Source: Cellvibrio sp. 79 (GTDB lineage: Bacteria > Pseudomonadota > Gammaproteobacteria > Pseudomonadales > Cellvibrionaceae). Taken from it: a stretch of DNA of 64,000 nt. Below the pieces are notes generated by a model that was not told the origin of the DNA, searched no databases, and saw nothing but the letters and a program-made list of their open reading frames with translations. Shown piece by piece: positions 21,901-36,900 of the stretch (position 1 is its first letter; the number at the start of each line of letters is the position of its first letter). The stretch is from the NCBI GenBank assembly GCA_003056245.1, contig MVDH01000001.1, forward strand, positions 1,049,679 through 1,113,678, given 5' to 3'. The translations under genes were made by a program, and so were the position numbers.

Positions 21901-24900
21901 AGTGATTACCGATGGAATGGTTAATGGCGCGCTCCAGAAACTGGATGTATATGATCTGGCCGTTATCGGTAACCGACTGTACGTCACCACGGTACGGGAT
22001 AACTTCGTCTTCGATTTGAGCAAGCCCAGCGTGCCTCAGCTCGGCGTGCAGTCAGTCAACAATCAACTTATCCCCGGCTCTTTAGGCGTGACTTACGGTT
22101 TGCAAACGCCGGTCGCTGCACCTTCTACGCTCGCATTTGCGATGGAAGGGCTTGAATTGCTGGATGTATCCAATCCTGATAATGCGCGTTTTGCTGGCAT
22201 GTACGTCGATAACGGCTTCCCGCTGAAAGGTAAATTATTCGGCGTTGAGTCCACCGGCGGAACGCTGGTCGGGCAAATTCGCGAGCAAGGGTGCGGCGAC
22301 AGGCAATCCAATTATTTCCTCACGCTGCTTGATACCAGCAGGCAAGATCTGGTTGACGTTCTCGATGCGGTGCGTATTTCCGAGTGCAAGGAATTTGAAG
22401 AACCTCGCGGATACATAAACGTTACCAATAACCCGATGTTTGTACCGACTCATTATATGGATAACGGGATTGTGGCAGTGGCGCTTCCGGCCCGCGATCA
22501 CAGCTCGTTAAAACTGATTGATACCGTGACACCGGATTTTGTTAGCAGTACTCCGGAAAATGGTGCGGTCGGTGTTGCTCGCGATATCGCAATTCGTATC
22601 AAATTAACCCACGCAATTGATATTCCGTTAGCGCAAACCGAACACGGTTATTTATCGCGTTATTTGTCATTGCTGCGGGATAACGGCGTAGCGCAAGCTG
22701 ACACCGTTGAATTTACCGCGGAACTGGATGCTGATGATGCACGCACGATAGTGATTACGCCCACTGCGCAATTACAACCAGAAGCCAGGTACCGCATTGA
22801 AATTAAACCCGAAGCCGGCAGCCGTCGCAGCGTCGGTTTGTTTAATCACACTATTTCATTTACGACAGCCGATGGCGTTGCTGATGCGTTGGATATTGTG
22901 GGTATTACACCGGCTTTCCTACCTGTGGATGGTGGGGAACTTCGTGTAACCCTGGCCAATAGCACGTCTCCTGCGTTCGCGATTGCCGGTGTCAATGCCG
23001 GTGTTAAGAGTAGCGAACCGGGCAACAACCAGATTACCTATGTGTTAGCGGCACCTGCACATTATCCCGGTGGCGCAGCGATTGAAATCATCGAACCGGA
23101 TGGTCGCCGGATTTCACGCCTGGGTGCAGTCCAATATGTCGAACCATTATTGTTATTCAGTGCCAGCCCGGCAGTGGGGAGCGTGAATGGCGGAACCACC
23201 GTGAGTGTTAGCGGTAAAGGTTTCGTTGTTGGTGCGCAACGCACGCGCGTATTTGTTAACGGCAGCGCGGTGGCGCCGGAAAATATAACGGTTATCAGCC
23301 CGGAAAAACTGGAGTTCGTCACTCCACCGGGGCAATTAGGTATGGCTGATATCCAGGTGGAACTGGATAACGGACAGCGCGAAACACTGGCACAGGCTTT
23401 TGAATACCTGCAACCGGTAAAAGCCAGTATTGAGGATCAAGCGGATAAATTCTTTGATATCGAAATTGATCCAACTGGCCAATTCCTGATAGCTGCTGCT
23501 GGCAGCTCCGGTGTGAAGATTTACGATATCGATTCATCTACCCTGATTGGCAACACCGACTGTGTTTCAAACCCCGATGATTTGTTAGCAAAAGTAGATT
23601 GCAATAAAGATGGCACTGATGATCGCATCCTGGTGCAAATTCCGTTGCCCTCGGGCTACAGTGCCCTGGGTCTGGATGCATTTTTTGAGCGCGAACAGGA
23701 TCGCTTGTTTATTACCGCCGCACGCGTATCTGGTGGTAAAGCAAGCGATGCACGGTTGTTTATTATTGCGATTGATCGCGAAGATATTTCCAAATCAACG
23801 TTGGTGAAAAATCTTCCCCTCGATGCAAGTTATGCAAAAGGCATTGAGGTTGATAACAATCAAGCCGTTGTTGCCATGGCTGAAAAAGGCCTGGGAATTA
23901 TTGATACATTCCTGCATACCAAAGCCTATTTGACTGACTCAATTGCATTACCTAAAAACAAAAAAGCGCTTGATGTAAAACGTGTTCCGCAACCAGTCGG
24001 GCGCAATACCTTATATGCGTTGGTTGGCGGCGAGTACGATTTTGCCAGCTTGCAATTGCAGGACAAAGAAGTACAAGGCGAGGGCGGTTTCCAACTGGTT
24101 GAACGAAATCCGCAACAAGGCCTTACTTTGCGCGGTGCATTGGATATTCCCGCTTCACACCTGTCAATTAACGGCAATATTGCCTATTTGGCGGCAGGCG
24201 ATTCGGGTTTGGTGATTGTTGATATCGCCGATCTGGATAATCCACGCATTGTTTCCCGCGTTAATAATATTGGCTACGTTTACGATCTCGCATTGAATGG
24301 CAACATGGCCTACGTTGCATTGGGCGCGCGTGGGATTATGACTATTGATGTAACCAATCCGCTGAAACCGGTTCGCATCGGCGGTTTTGAAAGTTATTCG
24401 AAAAGCGTTGTGCGTGTGATTGAAGCTACCGGTTATTCCGCGATTGGTGCCGGTGTGAGCCACAACGGTAGAGCTGTCATCCAGGAGACACCGGATGTTG
24501 TTTTGAAGTTACACGCTGTTGATCCATCCAACCGTATCCTTGATCGCGATGCCAATGGCGTCCCCACAATACGCTTGCGTTTCAATAAAGATATTTCGCA
24601 CAACAATAACGCCAGTTTCAAAACCACTAACCAGCAATATTTCTATGTTGTTGACGCGACTGGCAAGTTGGTTCCAAGCAAAGTGAGCATTAATAACAAT
24701 GATGCCGACATTACGCTGATTGAACCAATTTCCCTGAAGGCTGGCGATAAGTTTACGGTTGTGGTTGAGCCAGGTTTGAAATCGGTCAAAGAGCTTGCGC
24801 AGCCAAGTGGGCCTGCTCATTTAACACTGTTCAAATTACCCAGCGAGCAACAGGTTGGATTTGTTTATCGTGGCAGCCGCCCTGAAGCTCCGGCAATCGA

Positions 24901-27900
24901 TTCAGTGGTGCCGCGCCGCATTGCCGCTAATACGGCCTATCCGATTACGGTATCCATGATTGGTATTCCAATCGCAAAAGACAAAATCCGGTTATTCCTG
25001 GGTAGCCATCAGCTGACGGTTGATTCGGTCGTGCGCAGTGAACAAGACAGCCGAATAGGTATTGTAAAAGCAACTGTGCCCGCCATTGCGGCAGCCGGTA
25101 TGTATGATCTGACTGCGCAATTGCAACTCGCCGGTGTTGCGGAGTCGGTCACCCTCTATGGCGCCGTGCAAATTGATGCGCCTATCCGCTTTGCATCGAT
25201 CGAACCTAAATGGGGGCCGCTGGCTGGCGGTACTGTGGTGACGGTGTACGGTGAAGGTTTCGAGCCTGGCAATACCGTCATGGATGGTTTGAGCGTAATC
25301 GTTGGCTCAAGCCCGGTAAAAGTGATCGATGTTCTTTCCAGCAACAAACTGACGATGGTTGTTCCGCGCGGAGCACCAGGTATCAAAACCATTTCTGCGA
25401 AAGACAGTTATGGTCGGACTACAGACTTTACCGGCTTTGGTTATGGCATCCAGCAATTGGCCAATACCCAGGCTTCGCGTGCATACCCTGTTGATATCAC
25501 GATTGACCAGGAAACGGGAGTGGCGCTGACGGCAGCAGGTTATTTCCATGAAGGTTTCGATAAAGAACAATTCAATAATAATGCTGCAACAGTAAATGGG
25601 GTTTTGACTCCTGAATCCTGGCGTGCGTTGAGCTTTGATGTTCAGGAAGCCCACAATCCTTTATTGGTCGGCGGAGTAGGGTCATTGCCAAGTGGTAACA
25701 AGGGCTCCAGCGAAATCCAGCGTTACAACAAGCTGATGATGTTGCTTGCAAAAACAATGGGCCTTAATCCGGTGGAACTGACTGATGCTGAAAAAGCGGA
25801 AGTGGAGCGCCTTGATGGAACCTACATCCCGTTATCAGTTGATTCAATTCGTATCAAAGCTACGCGCGAATGGGAAAATGATCTCTGGCGCAAACGCTTA
25901 TACGCAGCCAACGGCCATGGTGGTGTGGCTCGCTTGAACCTGGATGAACAAAATGGCTTGCAGGTTTTGAGTGAGTCCTTCACTGAACAGGGCATGATTC
26001 AGGATCTTGAGAAACACGGCTATGCCTTGTTTGGTAGCACCTTTACCAGCGTTAATGCAGAGCAACCCAAAGACCCATGCTCTTTCAACCCGGGCCCGGG
26101 GGATGGAGCCAGTGTGCTGAATGCCAACCTGAGTGATCCACTAGACCCGGTATTTATGGGACAAGTGGATCATCTTGGGGGCGGCTCCTCACTCTACTAC
26201 GCCAAAGGCTGGATGTACTCCAGCGGTACCTCTCGCGGTAATATCTGGTCGCCATGTCCAATGACACGTGATACCAACGCTATTCGTGTTCCTGATGTTG
26301 CGCAGGATCGTATTACCGCTATCAATGTGTTTGATCCCTATCTCACCCAAACCTATGAATTTGGCGGTACCGTCCATGACGTAGTGAACTACGGTAATTA
26401 CCTGGTTGTTGCGCTTGGCGCGCGCGGGGTAGAGATCTTTGATAAGAGCCGTCCGGAACAAAAGGTACACCTTGCATTGGATGCCAAACTGCAAGCTAAT
26501 GCTGGTCGCGCTATTCGTCTGCGTTTACTGGGTAACTTGCTGTTTGTTGCCGCTGACTCAGGTGTTGTGGTTGTGGATATTTCCAAACCGCTGGAGCCGG
26601 TAGTTATCTCGGCAGGTAACACAGAGAAGATTGAGGCCATCGATTACTTCAAGGATCGCCTCGTGGCGGTTGGCGGTGCTGCCGGTTTACGCACACTGCA
26701 ATTACCCGGCGCCATCGTTGTTGCGGCCAGCGTTGCCGAGGGTGACGCCCTGGCTGCCAATATCCCTTACACCGTGACCTTCAACGAATCGGTAACCCTG
26801 GCTTCACTGCAACAACCTGGCGCGGTAAAAGTCAAACGCCTGGACACCGGCGCTGAAGTGGCTGCTACCGTATCGGCGGAAATATTGGCGAACTCCGCCG
26901 CAACTGAATTTGAAGTGGATTTTGCCCGTGTTGGCGGCGTGAGCTATGAAGTGGTTGTCGATGGTGCGCGCAACTTGCGCGGTACTGGCCAGTGGAGCCA
27001 TTTCGTCCATCATTTCACCCAGGCCGATGAGAATGCCCTGCAGCCGGAAATCCATAAGATAGAGAACGGTAACTACCATCGCCGCCATCAACAAGCGATC
27101 CGTGTTATTGGCGATGGGTTCCGTAATTCGCCCGATGTTCAGGTTTACATCGACCAATATCCGGTTCCGTCCACCTGGATTAACGCACAGACACTGGAAA
27201 TTGCCGCCAATGCGCTGGATGTATTGCCGCTGTCTGCCGGCCAGCACCATATCAGAGTGCAAGACCAGCAACTCTCTACCGAGTTTTTGGGTGGTGTAGT
27301 CACTGGCGATGACATTAGCGAAGCAATTTTCAGCATTAACCCGCAAACAGCGGATGTCGAGGCGGGCCATCAGGTTAGGATCACGGCTTCCAACGCGGCG
27401 ATTTTGCCTGGCTCCAAGGTATTTATGCGTGCGCCAGACGGCAAGGTTATCCAAACCCTGAATAACGTCGATGGCATCAATATTGTTGACCTCAAGGACA
27501 ACGTGGAGTCACTCACGGAATTTACGTTCCGTTTGCCGACTGCAACTGAACCTGCGCTTTATCAGGTCTACCTCCTGATCAATGGCCAGGAGATCCATGT
27601 CGGCAGCATTTCCTATACCTTGCCCGCCGGGCGTTCTATTGGCCTGCCAAACTATCCGCCGCATGTTATCGGCGGTGCACAGGTGGTCGGTGATCTTATT
27701 TATGTTGGTGTTTCAGCAGGTGCGCAACCTACTGACAAGAACCGTTTCCTCCTTCCTTACGGCTTCGAAATCTTTGATATCAGTATTTGGGAAAACCCGG
27801 TTCGCCTGAGTCAGGTGCGTACTAATTCGCCGGTTACCGGGGTAGAGGTGATTGGAAACTCAGCGTTCCTGGCGGCGGGCAGCGATGGTTTACTGGTGGT

Positions 27901-30900
27901 TGATGTGACTAGCCCCACTGAACCTTTGGTGTTGAACAGCTTCCCGATTCCAGGCCATAAAGCAACCGATGTTGCCTTCAATCCGGCCGGAAATATGTTG
28001 GCCCTGGCAGTTGCAGATGATCTGGGTAGCGGATTCATTCGCTTCTTTGATCTGGGTGATGATGAACTCACACCCCCCGTGGGCTTCAACCCTATTGTGT
28101 TCACCGGAGCTATTCAAGGGCAACCGGTCGATGTGCAATGGCTGGACGGCAAACTCTATGTATTGCTGAAGCGCGACAACCAATTGCATCTCGCAGTCTT
28201 CGGCGCTCTGCCCAATAAAGACAGCTATACAATCCAACCGCTTGAGCGCAGCAAAACCGCTACGCTGAATGCGTCAATGCTGGTGCAAAGCGGGCAGATT
28301 ACTGTTACGGCGGGAACTGACCGTGTGGTTTACCAACAACAAGCGGACAATAGTTTCCGCGCCAGCTATTGGGACAGTGTTGAACGGAGCGGGGCGGAAC
28401 TCGTTGCCAATAACGGCGGTGTATTTGTTGCCGGCACCGGTGGTATTACCGACAGCCGCAGCCCGGGACTGGCTGTAACCAGCATCAATCCCGCGAGCGG
28501 TAGCCGTTTGGGTAATGGTGATACGGTGCGGGTCCAGTTGAATAATTTGATCAACACTGACCCGCTTCATCTGAGTGCTGCCATCAATGTGGCCGATGGC
28601 AACGGGGTGGCGTTAACCGCCGATAAATTTACGCTTAGAGGGGTAAATACACTTGCTGGCGGTACCGTCGAGATTGCTATTACCGGCACCGACATCGCTG
28701 AAAACAAAGTGCAGATAACCATTACCCGCAACCTCACTGCTACCAATGGCGCTGACAAAGTAATCACACCGGTACAGGCTCAATTTGAGTTGCGCAACAG
28801 CACACGCCCGGTGATTACCGCGATCAAGCGTAATCAAAACGGCGCTGGCGACAGCCACTTCTTCCATGCCGATGGCAGCGAACAAGCAATTATTACCGGC
28901 AGCGGTTTTGGCACCGATCCCAATAGTATCCAACTGTTTATCGGCGAAACCCGTTTGCCAACGGCGATGATCAAACAAATCACCGACACGCGCATTGATA
29001 TCGCGGTTCCCAATCTATTCCTGGGCGGCAGCGCACTGGCATTGCCGGTGCGTATCGTGAAGGCAGACCTTTCTTACATCAAACAAGGTGCGTTGGTGAT
29101 ATTGCCGCGCGTGGTCATTGAAGATGTAAATCCGCTGCGCGGCCCGCCGCAAGGTGGCAATGTTGTTGATCTGTATGGCCGCGGTTTCAGCCCGGCTACC
29201 AAAGTGACGATCGGCGATAAAATTGCCGGTGATTTACGCGTTCTCAATGGCAATCATATCCAGGTCAGGGCGCCCGCCAATCCATTCGGGTTTGCGAAAG
29301 TCAAAGCAGAAAACCCCCAATTTGCCGGCGAGATTGCTACTTCTGCGGTGGATTATTTCTACGCTGGCAAAGAGACCGGATCAGTTAATCTCGCGTCCGA
29401 CAAACCCAGCCCGATTGCCGCGGTATTGCTGCAAGACCAGATTCTTTACACCGTCACCGGTGGCGAGTACGAAGTGATCAATCGCGAAGGCCGTGCGGTA
29501 AAACGTTTGCGGTCAAATGTTGCGCGCCTGGTGGCTGCCAACGTGGCTGATCCGGTTCGTCCGGTGATTATCACCAAAGAGTTTACGGGGACGCAGTTGC
29601 CCTATCATTTCGATGTGAGTGGTGGCTTGGGAACCCAGGGATTTGTTGGCCTGGCCGCAACCGGTAAAAACCTGTTTGCCGCCGGTGCAGACCGTTTGTT
29701 CCATTTCGATGTAACGCTCGCTGCCGATCCAGTATTGATCAACCAGCTGACTGTCACAGGACAAATCCGTGACATAGTTGCGCGCGATAACCTGTTATAC
29801 GTGTCCAGCACGGATGGTGTGAGTATCTATCAATTGACGGCAAACAGGACCTTGCAAAAACTGACCACGATTGATCGTGTCAGGTTACAAGGCGCTCCTT
29901 ACTCGATTGAAGTTGCCGGTAATAATTTATGGGTTTCACTGACTGATGCACGCCGTGTAGTGGCGGTGGAATTGATGTCCGGTGAATATCAGATAGTGCG
30001 TGATTTCATCACACGTGATCAGGGTGGCAACCGCCTGAAACCGCGTGACTTGTTGATCCAGAATAATTTGATTCTGGTATCGACCGGCACCAGTGGTTCT
30101 ATCGTCCTGTTCCAGGAAGACAGTGAACGCGGTGCTGAACCGGTAGCGTCGCTCAACCTCGCTTACCTTGTTCGCAACGGCGACATTTACGCTGGCCAGA
30201 TGACGCTGAAAGGGCAAACCCTTTACGTCAGCGCCGGGCAGGGTGATTTGCAGCTTTACGATATTTCCCCGTGGTTGGAAGGTCGCTACAAATCAACTGT
30301 TGCGATGAAAAATTATTTCTCCGTGATTGGCGATGTCTCCAGCATGGCATTCCATCCGCGTGCACTTTATGCGGGTTCAACGTTTGCCTATTTGAATGAT
30401 GTGGCGATCGAAAATCCGGTGGAAGACGCCGCTAATGTTAACCACATTGGCGGCCGCCTCAATACCATCGTTAATGACCAGTTGGTGATTACCGAGCACA
30501 GTCCCGGCGCTGAAGGTATTACGTCTGCCAACGCAGCTATTGAAGTGCAATTCAATCGCCTCCTGGATATGGAGCAACTGCAAGCGAATAAAGATGAGTT
30601 GTTCAGTGTGTCATTGGACGGTGCAAAAATAGCGGGCACGGTCAGCACTAAAGTCAACAACACTGGAACGCAATTGATTTTCCGTTCTGCGCAACCGTTG
30701 CAAGATGGCATGCGTTATCGGGTGATGGTGTCCGGAGCAATTCGCGATTTACATCACCAGGTATTGGGTAGCGATTACAGTTTCCGCTTTGTGGCTTCAG
30801 CACAAAAGCAACCGGTTATTGCGCAATTGAAACCGGAATTTGCCAGCTGGCGCGGTGGCGAAACCCTTACCATCTACGGTGAAAATTTCTCTGCGCAAAC

Positions 30901-33900
30901 CCAGGTATTCCTCGCCAATAAAATGGTTGCTGCGGAACATATTTCATTGGTCAGCAGCAATGAATTGCGTTTCCGTTTGCCAGCGTTGAGCAAATCGCCT
31001 GCCGATAATTACGTCGTTGGCTTGCAAGTGCGTAACGGTCAATTAACACATAGCCGTCCGGCCGCGTTTACGTACATTGCCGATCCGGTGATTGAAAATA
31101 TTGGTGCTTATAATCCGGTTACCAAAACCCTGGACACCAACCGCAAATATTATCTGTTCAATTCTGGCGAAACCGTTGCGATTAAAGGCCGTGGTTTTAG
31201 CAGCTTGACGCAATTGCTGGTTAACGGAAAAGCGGCGGTCAATGTTCGCCTTGAAGCACCTGATGTATTGAGCTTCCGTTTACCGGACAACACGCTGGGC
31301 CAATTGAAAGTCGGCGTGAGTAATTTAACGTCGCGCGCTGACCTTATTGAAAATAATGAACTGAATATTGAGCTTGCTGCAAAACAACAATTAGCGGATA
31401 TCAATGGCTTCAAGCGTCACGATGATTTGTTACTGGGTTTTGGTGCAGTCACCAGTAAAAATAGTAATTGGTATTTATCTGGCACATTGGAGAGCGATAC
31501 ACCGGTATTGCTCGCCAAAGGCGTAATACCTGCACCGATTATCGATGTGACCATCAATGATCGATACATGGCAATTCTTGCCAACGAGGGGCGCCCGGTT
31601 GTGTATTTCTACGATCTTGCGAACCTTTATGCACCGGCATTGGTGAGTCGTTTTGATAATCCGTTGAGTTTACCTATCAACGAAATATTCCTGGCTGATG
31701 ACAATTGGATTGGTGTCGGCAACAACACGTTATTCAGCGCTGCAATTCGTGGTTCCAACGTTCAGTCTATTGCACTGGGAGCGGGCTTCGTCGATGTGGG
31801 CGTGGATGCGGATGGTGTTGCTATTCTTTATTCAGATCGTCTGGAATTCAGAAAGCACCAGCAACTTGAGCAGGCTGTTCCAAATCCATTCCGTGTGTCG
31901 TTGCTTGAACCCAAATCGTTAACGATTAGTGGTTCGCGTTTATTGATGCGTTCTGCAACAGAAATTGAAATCCTGAATTTCACTGCGCTCAAAAGTGGCA
32001 ACCAAAACCGCACTTTTATCGGCAAGGCAATCCTCAACCAGGACGACGCAGCCCTGAGCGGTGAATTGCTGGCCGTGCTGAATAAATCCGCGCAACGTTT
32101 GAGTGTTTACGATGTAAACCAGATCGCGCAGACATTAACCCTGACACCATTAAGCGCCGTGCGCATGACCGGTGGCAGCAACTTGCAGCAACTTGGCTTT
32201 ACAGCAGATTTGCTGGAATGGCGTGTAGCAAATGATTATTTCAACATTCGTTTGCCATTTAATAACGTGTGGAATGTTTCGCCACCGCGTATTGCGTCAG
32301 ACACAATGCCTTTGAACGTTGGCATTGCCGGAGCCGCAGAAAACTGGAATAACGTGTTGGTGGATGTGATCTCGCAAAATACCGCGCAACGTTTGAATGG
32401 CAGTACTTTGCATGCGGGTAACGAATTGCAGTTCCAGGTTTATGGCAGCAGCTATAGTCTGGGTGATTCTTATCATCTCGATTTATTCAATCAGCCGAAA
32501 AATACTATTGATGGTGCGCAGGTCAATATCGATTTGCCATGGCTGATCCAAACTGAACCCTTGTTTGGTTTGTCGCCAATCCGGATTTTGTCGGTGGCTC
32601 CGGGTAATAGCATTACCAATCGCACGGGTACCTACAAAGTAACTGGCCAGCAGCTGCAATTGGTTGATCAACTTTCCATCGGTGATGTAGCGCTGACACC
32701 GGCTCAATTTGCAGTGAACGCTGCCGGGACAGAGTTGAATTTCAGCGCGACGTTTACCTCCCCGGGTATTAAAACCTTGCGTCTCGCGCAAAACGCCGAT
32801 AAGCAAGTCAGCGTATTGCCAGCGGCGGTATTGGTAACCCAGGCGATTGAACTGCAACGCATTGCAACCAATAACGAGAAAGGCGGTGATAAGTCGCTTA
32901 GCGATAGCGGTGGTAATTCCATCACCCTGGAAGGCTTGGGCCTGGAGGGCTCGCTCGCGGTGCACCTGCTGCCATACAACGAAGGTTTCGAGCCTGTTGC
33001 TGCTAACCGTGTAAACCATCGCTTGCAAGCCGGTAAATTGATTATTGATGCTTCACCAAAAGTCATTCCGGGCAAGCAATACCAACTCGTCGTGGTTCGC
33101 TCGCAAACTAACGAAGTGATAAAGGCCACCGGCAGCTTATTGCTCACCGGTATTGATGACACGGCACCCATCCAGGCAATCTTGGACGATGAATTCAAAC
33201 CACTGGGAATGATCCAGCCGTTGCGCCTGACCTTTAATGAAAATATCAAGGGTGGCGACTTCTCGGTCATCAAACAATTCAAGGATTACACGAATAGGCC
33301 GGATGCGGATGTGAGTGCTCGTTTTGAGCTGGTCAACATTGCACCGCAGGTATTGAGCTTGCGCCTGCGCCCGGGCCAGGTTCTGGATAATAACGCCAGT
33401 TATCAAATTGCTATCAATGGTATTACGGATACCGCTGGCAACAATGCTATTGGCAGCTATCTGCGTCCAGCAGGTGCCTATCGTGCGACGTTCACTGCAC
33501 CTGACACCCTGGCACCTCAGAGTATCGCGTTAGTTCGCATTCCTGATGCGGAACCTTTGAATGGTGCAATGGTGTTGACCAAGGGGCGTCAATATCGCTT
33601 CCAGGTCAGTGCTGTTGATAACTATGCCGGCAATGTCCAGTTCCAATACCGCGTTTCCACCGCGTTTAATGCACCCCAGACCGGTTGGTTAAGACCGGAT
33701 GAGAGCAATGGAATTAATTACCGTGCCGAGAAGCATCACGAGTACTACGAAGTGCAAGTGGAGGCCACTGATGGTAGCCCGGTTTCGTTGAAAGCCATTG
33801 CGACCTTCCGTGCAAGCTTGCGCGAGCCGAAAATTAATTTGGAAAAATTCAGTACCGATCCGGAGTTGCCGGAAGAGTCAGTTCGCGCCAGCGTACATTT

Positions 33901-36900
33901 CGATTTGGGCGGCGACGTGGACCTGATATCCAAAGCGGAATTCAGTATCGATGAACTCAAATTTGCCTCCCAGGATGTCACCGCTAATTACAACCTCACA
34001 ACCGGGGAAGTGTTTGCGTCCTTTATCAATCCGAAAATTCGCGATTTGTTAGCTAAAGATGAAGCGATTAAACCAGTTCCCATTCACGCTAATTTGCGGG
34101 TCACTTACCTTGATGGTTATGACAGCGTTACGCTGAAAGGTGTTTACACCTTGTATAAAGACAGGACCGCGCCGACGTTGGAAATTGTTTCGCCGGGGCA
34201 GGGTGATTTCGTGGCAATTGGTGAGCGCACCGATGTCGTGATCAAAGCGTTTGATAAGTACGGTATTGAAACGGTAGAAGTGAAACGTAACGAAGGCCCA
34301 TGGGAAGTATTGGCTGATCCAACCCGTTACAGCTTCGTCCCGACCATTGATGATATTGAACACGGTATTACCATTTTCGCGCGCGCTACCGACCCTAATC
34401 TGAACGTGAGCGAGATTGACTCGGTGACGTTGCATCCCTATGACGCTGAAGCGGGCGCACCTAAAGTAGATATCCTTTCGCCAGCCAATGGTGCGAGCTT
34501 CCAGGAAGGGGAGTCGGTACGCTTTGAGGTGATGTTGCGCAATGTCCAGGATGCGGATTTGTATTTCGATATCGGCGGTGTAGAAGCAACCACACCCAGT
34601 GCGCATATCACTCGTGGTGCGCAAGATCCTGAACGTCAATTTGTGACGGTCGAGTTGCCTTCTATCACTGAAAATATTGTGATTCTGGCGCGTTTGAAGA
34701 AAGCGAACCTTAACGCTTACAAGTTCCTCAATGTCACAAATGATGAAGGCATTGATGAGAGTGTTGATACCCAACTGTTGCCGGCCGAACGTGTGTTAAC
34801 CGGTTCGGCATTGTGGGTGAGTACAACCGTACCTGCTGCGATGAAGGATTTCTCCTCTAACTCGGTAGTATTGGTTAAAGACCCGTCAACCGCTGCAACC
34901 GCAGTATCGGCAGCACTGGGTGGTAAGTTGGTGACCCGTATCTCCACCGAAGGCACTGCTGCGAGTGTGGAAACCGTATTGCGGGATAAATCCGGCCATG
35001 AGAAGAAAGAACTCCACTCCCTGACCAAAGTGCCATTCTTCTCGGATGCGTCAGCCTTTGAGTATATGCGTGCAGCAGATGCCAATGAAACCTTGTTGGA
35101 TGTTGTTGCTATCGGTGGAAATTCGTCGACGAATGCTATGGTTGCCGCCTTCAACAAACGCAATGGCGGTTATCGTCTGGCGACCGGAGCCGGGGTTATC
35201 GAGAGTGCGAACAAAGGCGAGATCCTGAGCCTGCATTTCAGTGGCACGGCGGTTGTTGCGCAAATTCGCCAGGATGGTGAGGAATTTATCAAGCACTATC
35301 CGGTAACTGCTACCAGTGTCGCAGCTGCTACCGCCCGCTGGCCAGTAGCGGGTAGCCTGATTGGGGCAAGTGCCAATACCTTGTGGTTGCGCTATGGCAA
35401 TTCAATTGCAGCTGCAACGATCACCGGACAGGAATTGATTCCTGCGCTGGCCCAGCCGTTAGGCGATTCAATCAGATTTGCAAAAGTAGATGGTCAACAC
35501 CTCTACGTACTGACTGAGGCCGGGCTCTATCGATTTAGTGTTAGCGTACTGGCCGCAGTGGCGGTGAAACGCGACTTCTTCATCGCATTGCCGGATCAGG
35601 ATGGTTTCCACATTGAAGGTGGGAAACTGCATACCTGGAAGGCACAAACACTGTCCCGTTATGAATTGTTGGCGGATAGCAGCCTCGTTGTAGTCGGTAC
35701 TCCGGCGGCCATGCCGGGTGTGGTAGATCGTGCTCAGGGTGATGATGAAATCCTGTGGCTGCGTGCAGTGACCACCGAAGGTCCACAATGGCTGGCCGTG
35801 CAGGATGGCAATGTCGTTGGCATATTGCCAATGTTGTCGGCCACCGTAGTTGTTACCCCGGCCGCGCTGTATTTTGATTCCATCGATCAGGGTGTGACCC
35901 GCTTGCAGGCACAGCCTATCGCGACGATCCCGCAACCATTCACAGTAACTACAACAGTTGAAGAATTTCCGCATGTAGTGGTTCTGACCGTGACACCATC
36001 AGCTGATCCGTTAGGTGCTTTGGCAATTGGTGTGGAAAACGGCGCTGGCGACCGTGTTCCGGCGGCGGTGAGCATGATGGTGACTGGCAGTTATGAAGTC
36101 CGCATTAGTCGCGCTGCGCTGAGTGGAAATAGCTTGGCAATCACGGCGACTTCCCATGCTTCCAGTGCAACACAAACGGTTTCAATCGGTGCTAATTCCA
36201 CGGTCGGCACCATGAGTTCTCCGTTTAGGTCTGCAACCCTGGCATCCGGAGCTGTTGTGCCAGTGGTTAGTACGAGCGGGCCATCAGTCCGTCTCCAGTC
36301 CACGCAACTGCTTGCGAATGAGCAGTCGTCACCTCTGGCATTGACAGCAAATGCTGCTTACCAATGGCTGGCGCTCCCGCTTAATCAACCGTCGTTGAGC
36401 TGGACCCACACCGGCAGCAACGGTTTTAATGCCACCGGCGTGGTCAACCTGGTTGCCAATAATAGTGAGTTGGCCTCGGTCACCGTGTTGGCGCCTGCCA
36501 ATAACGCGAGTACCAAAGCCGGGGATATCCTCAATATCCAGTATTCTGTGGCAGATCAAACCGGCGAAGTCTTCCAGCACGCTGAAGTATCCTTATTTGA
36601 TTTCAATCGCCATCTCATCAGCCGGGTTTTGGTTGCGACCACCAGTGGCCAACTTGGCCTGCGCATGCCTGCGGTAACGGCCAAAGACACTTACTTCCTG
36701 CGCGTACGGGGTTATTGGGGCGATAGTTATCGCTATAGCGAACGGGAAGTATCGGTACAGGTGTACCCGCAACTGCAATTGCCGCAGCCCAAACTCAGTG
36801 GTGTAAACACGACAGTATTTGCAGGCAGCCGTATCAGCTATCGCATGGATGTTGCTGGCCTGGAGCAATACCAAAGTGCAATTACCATCCACGATAACAA

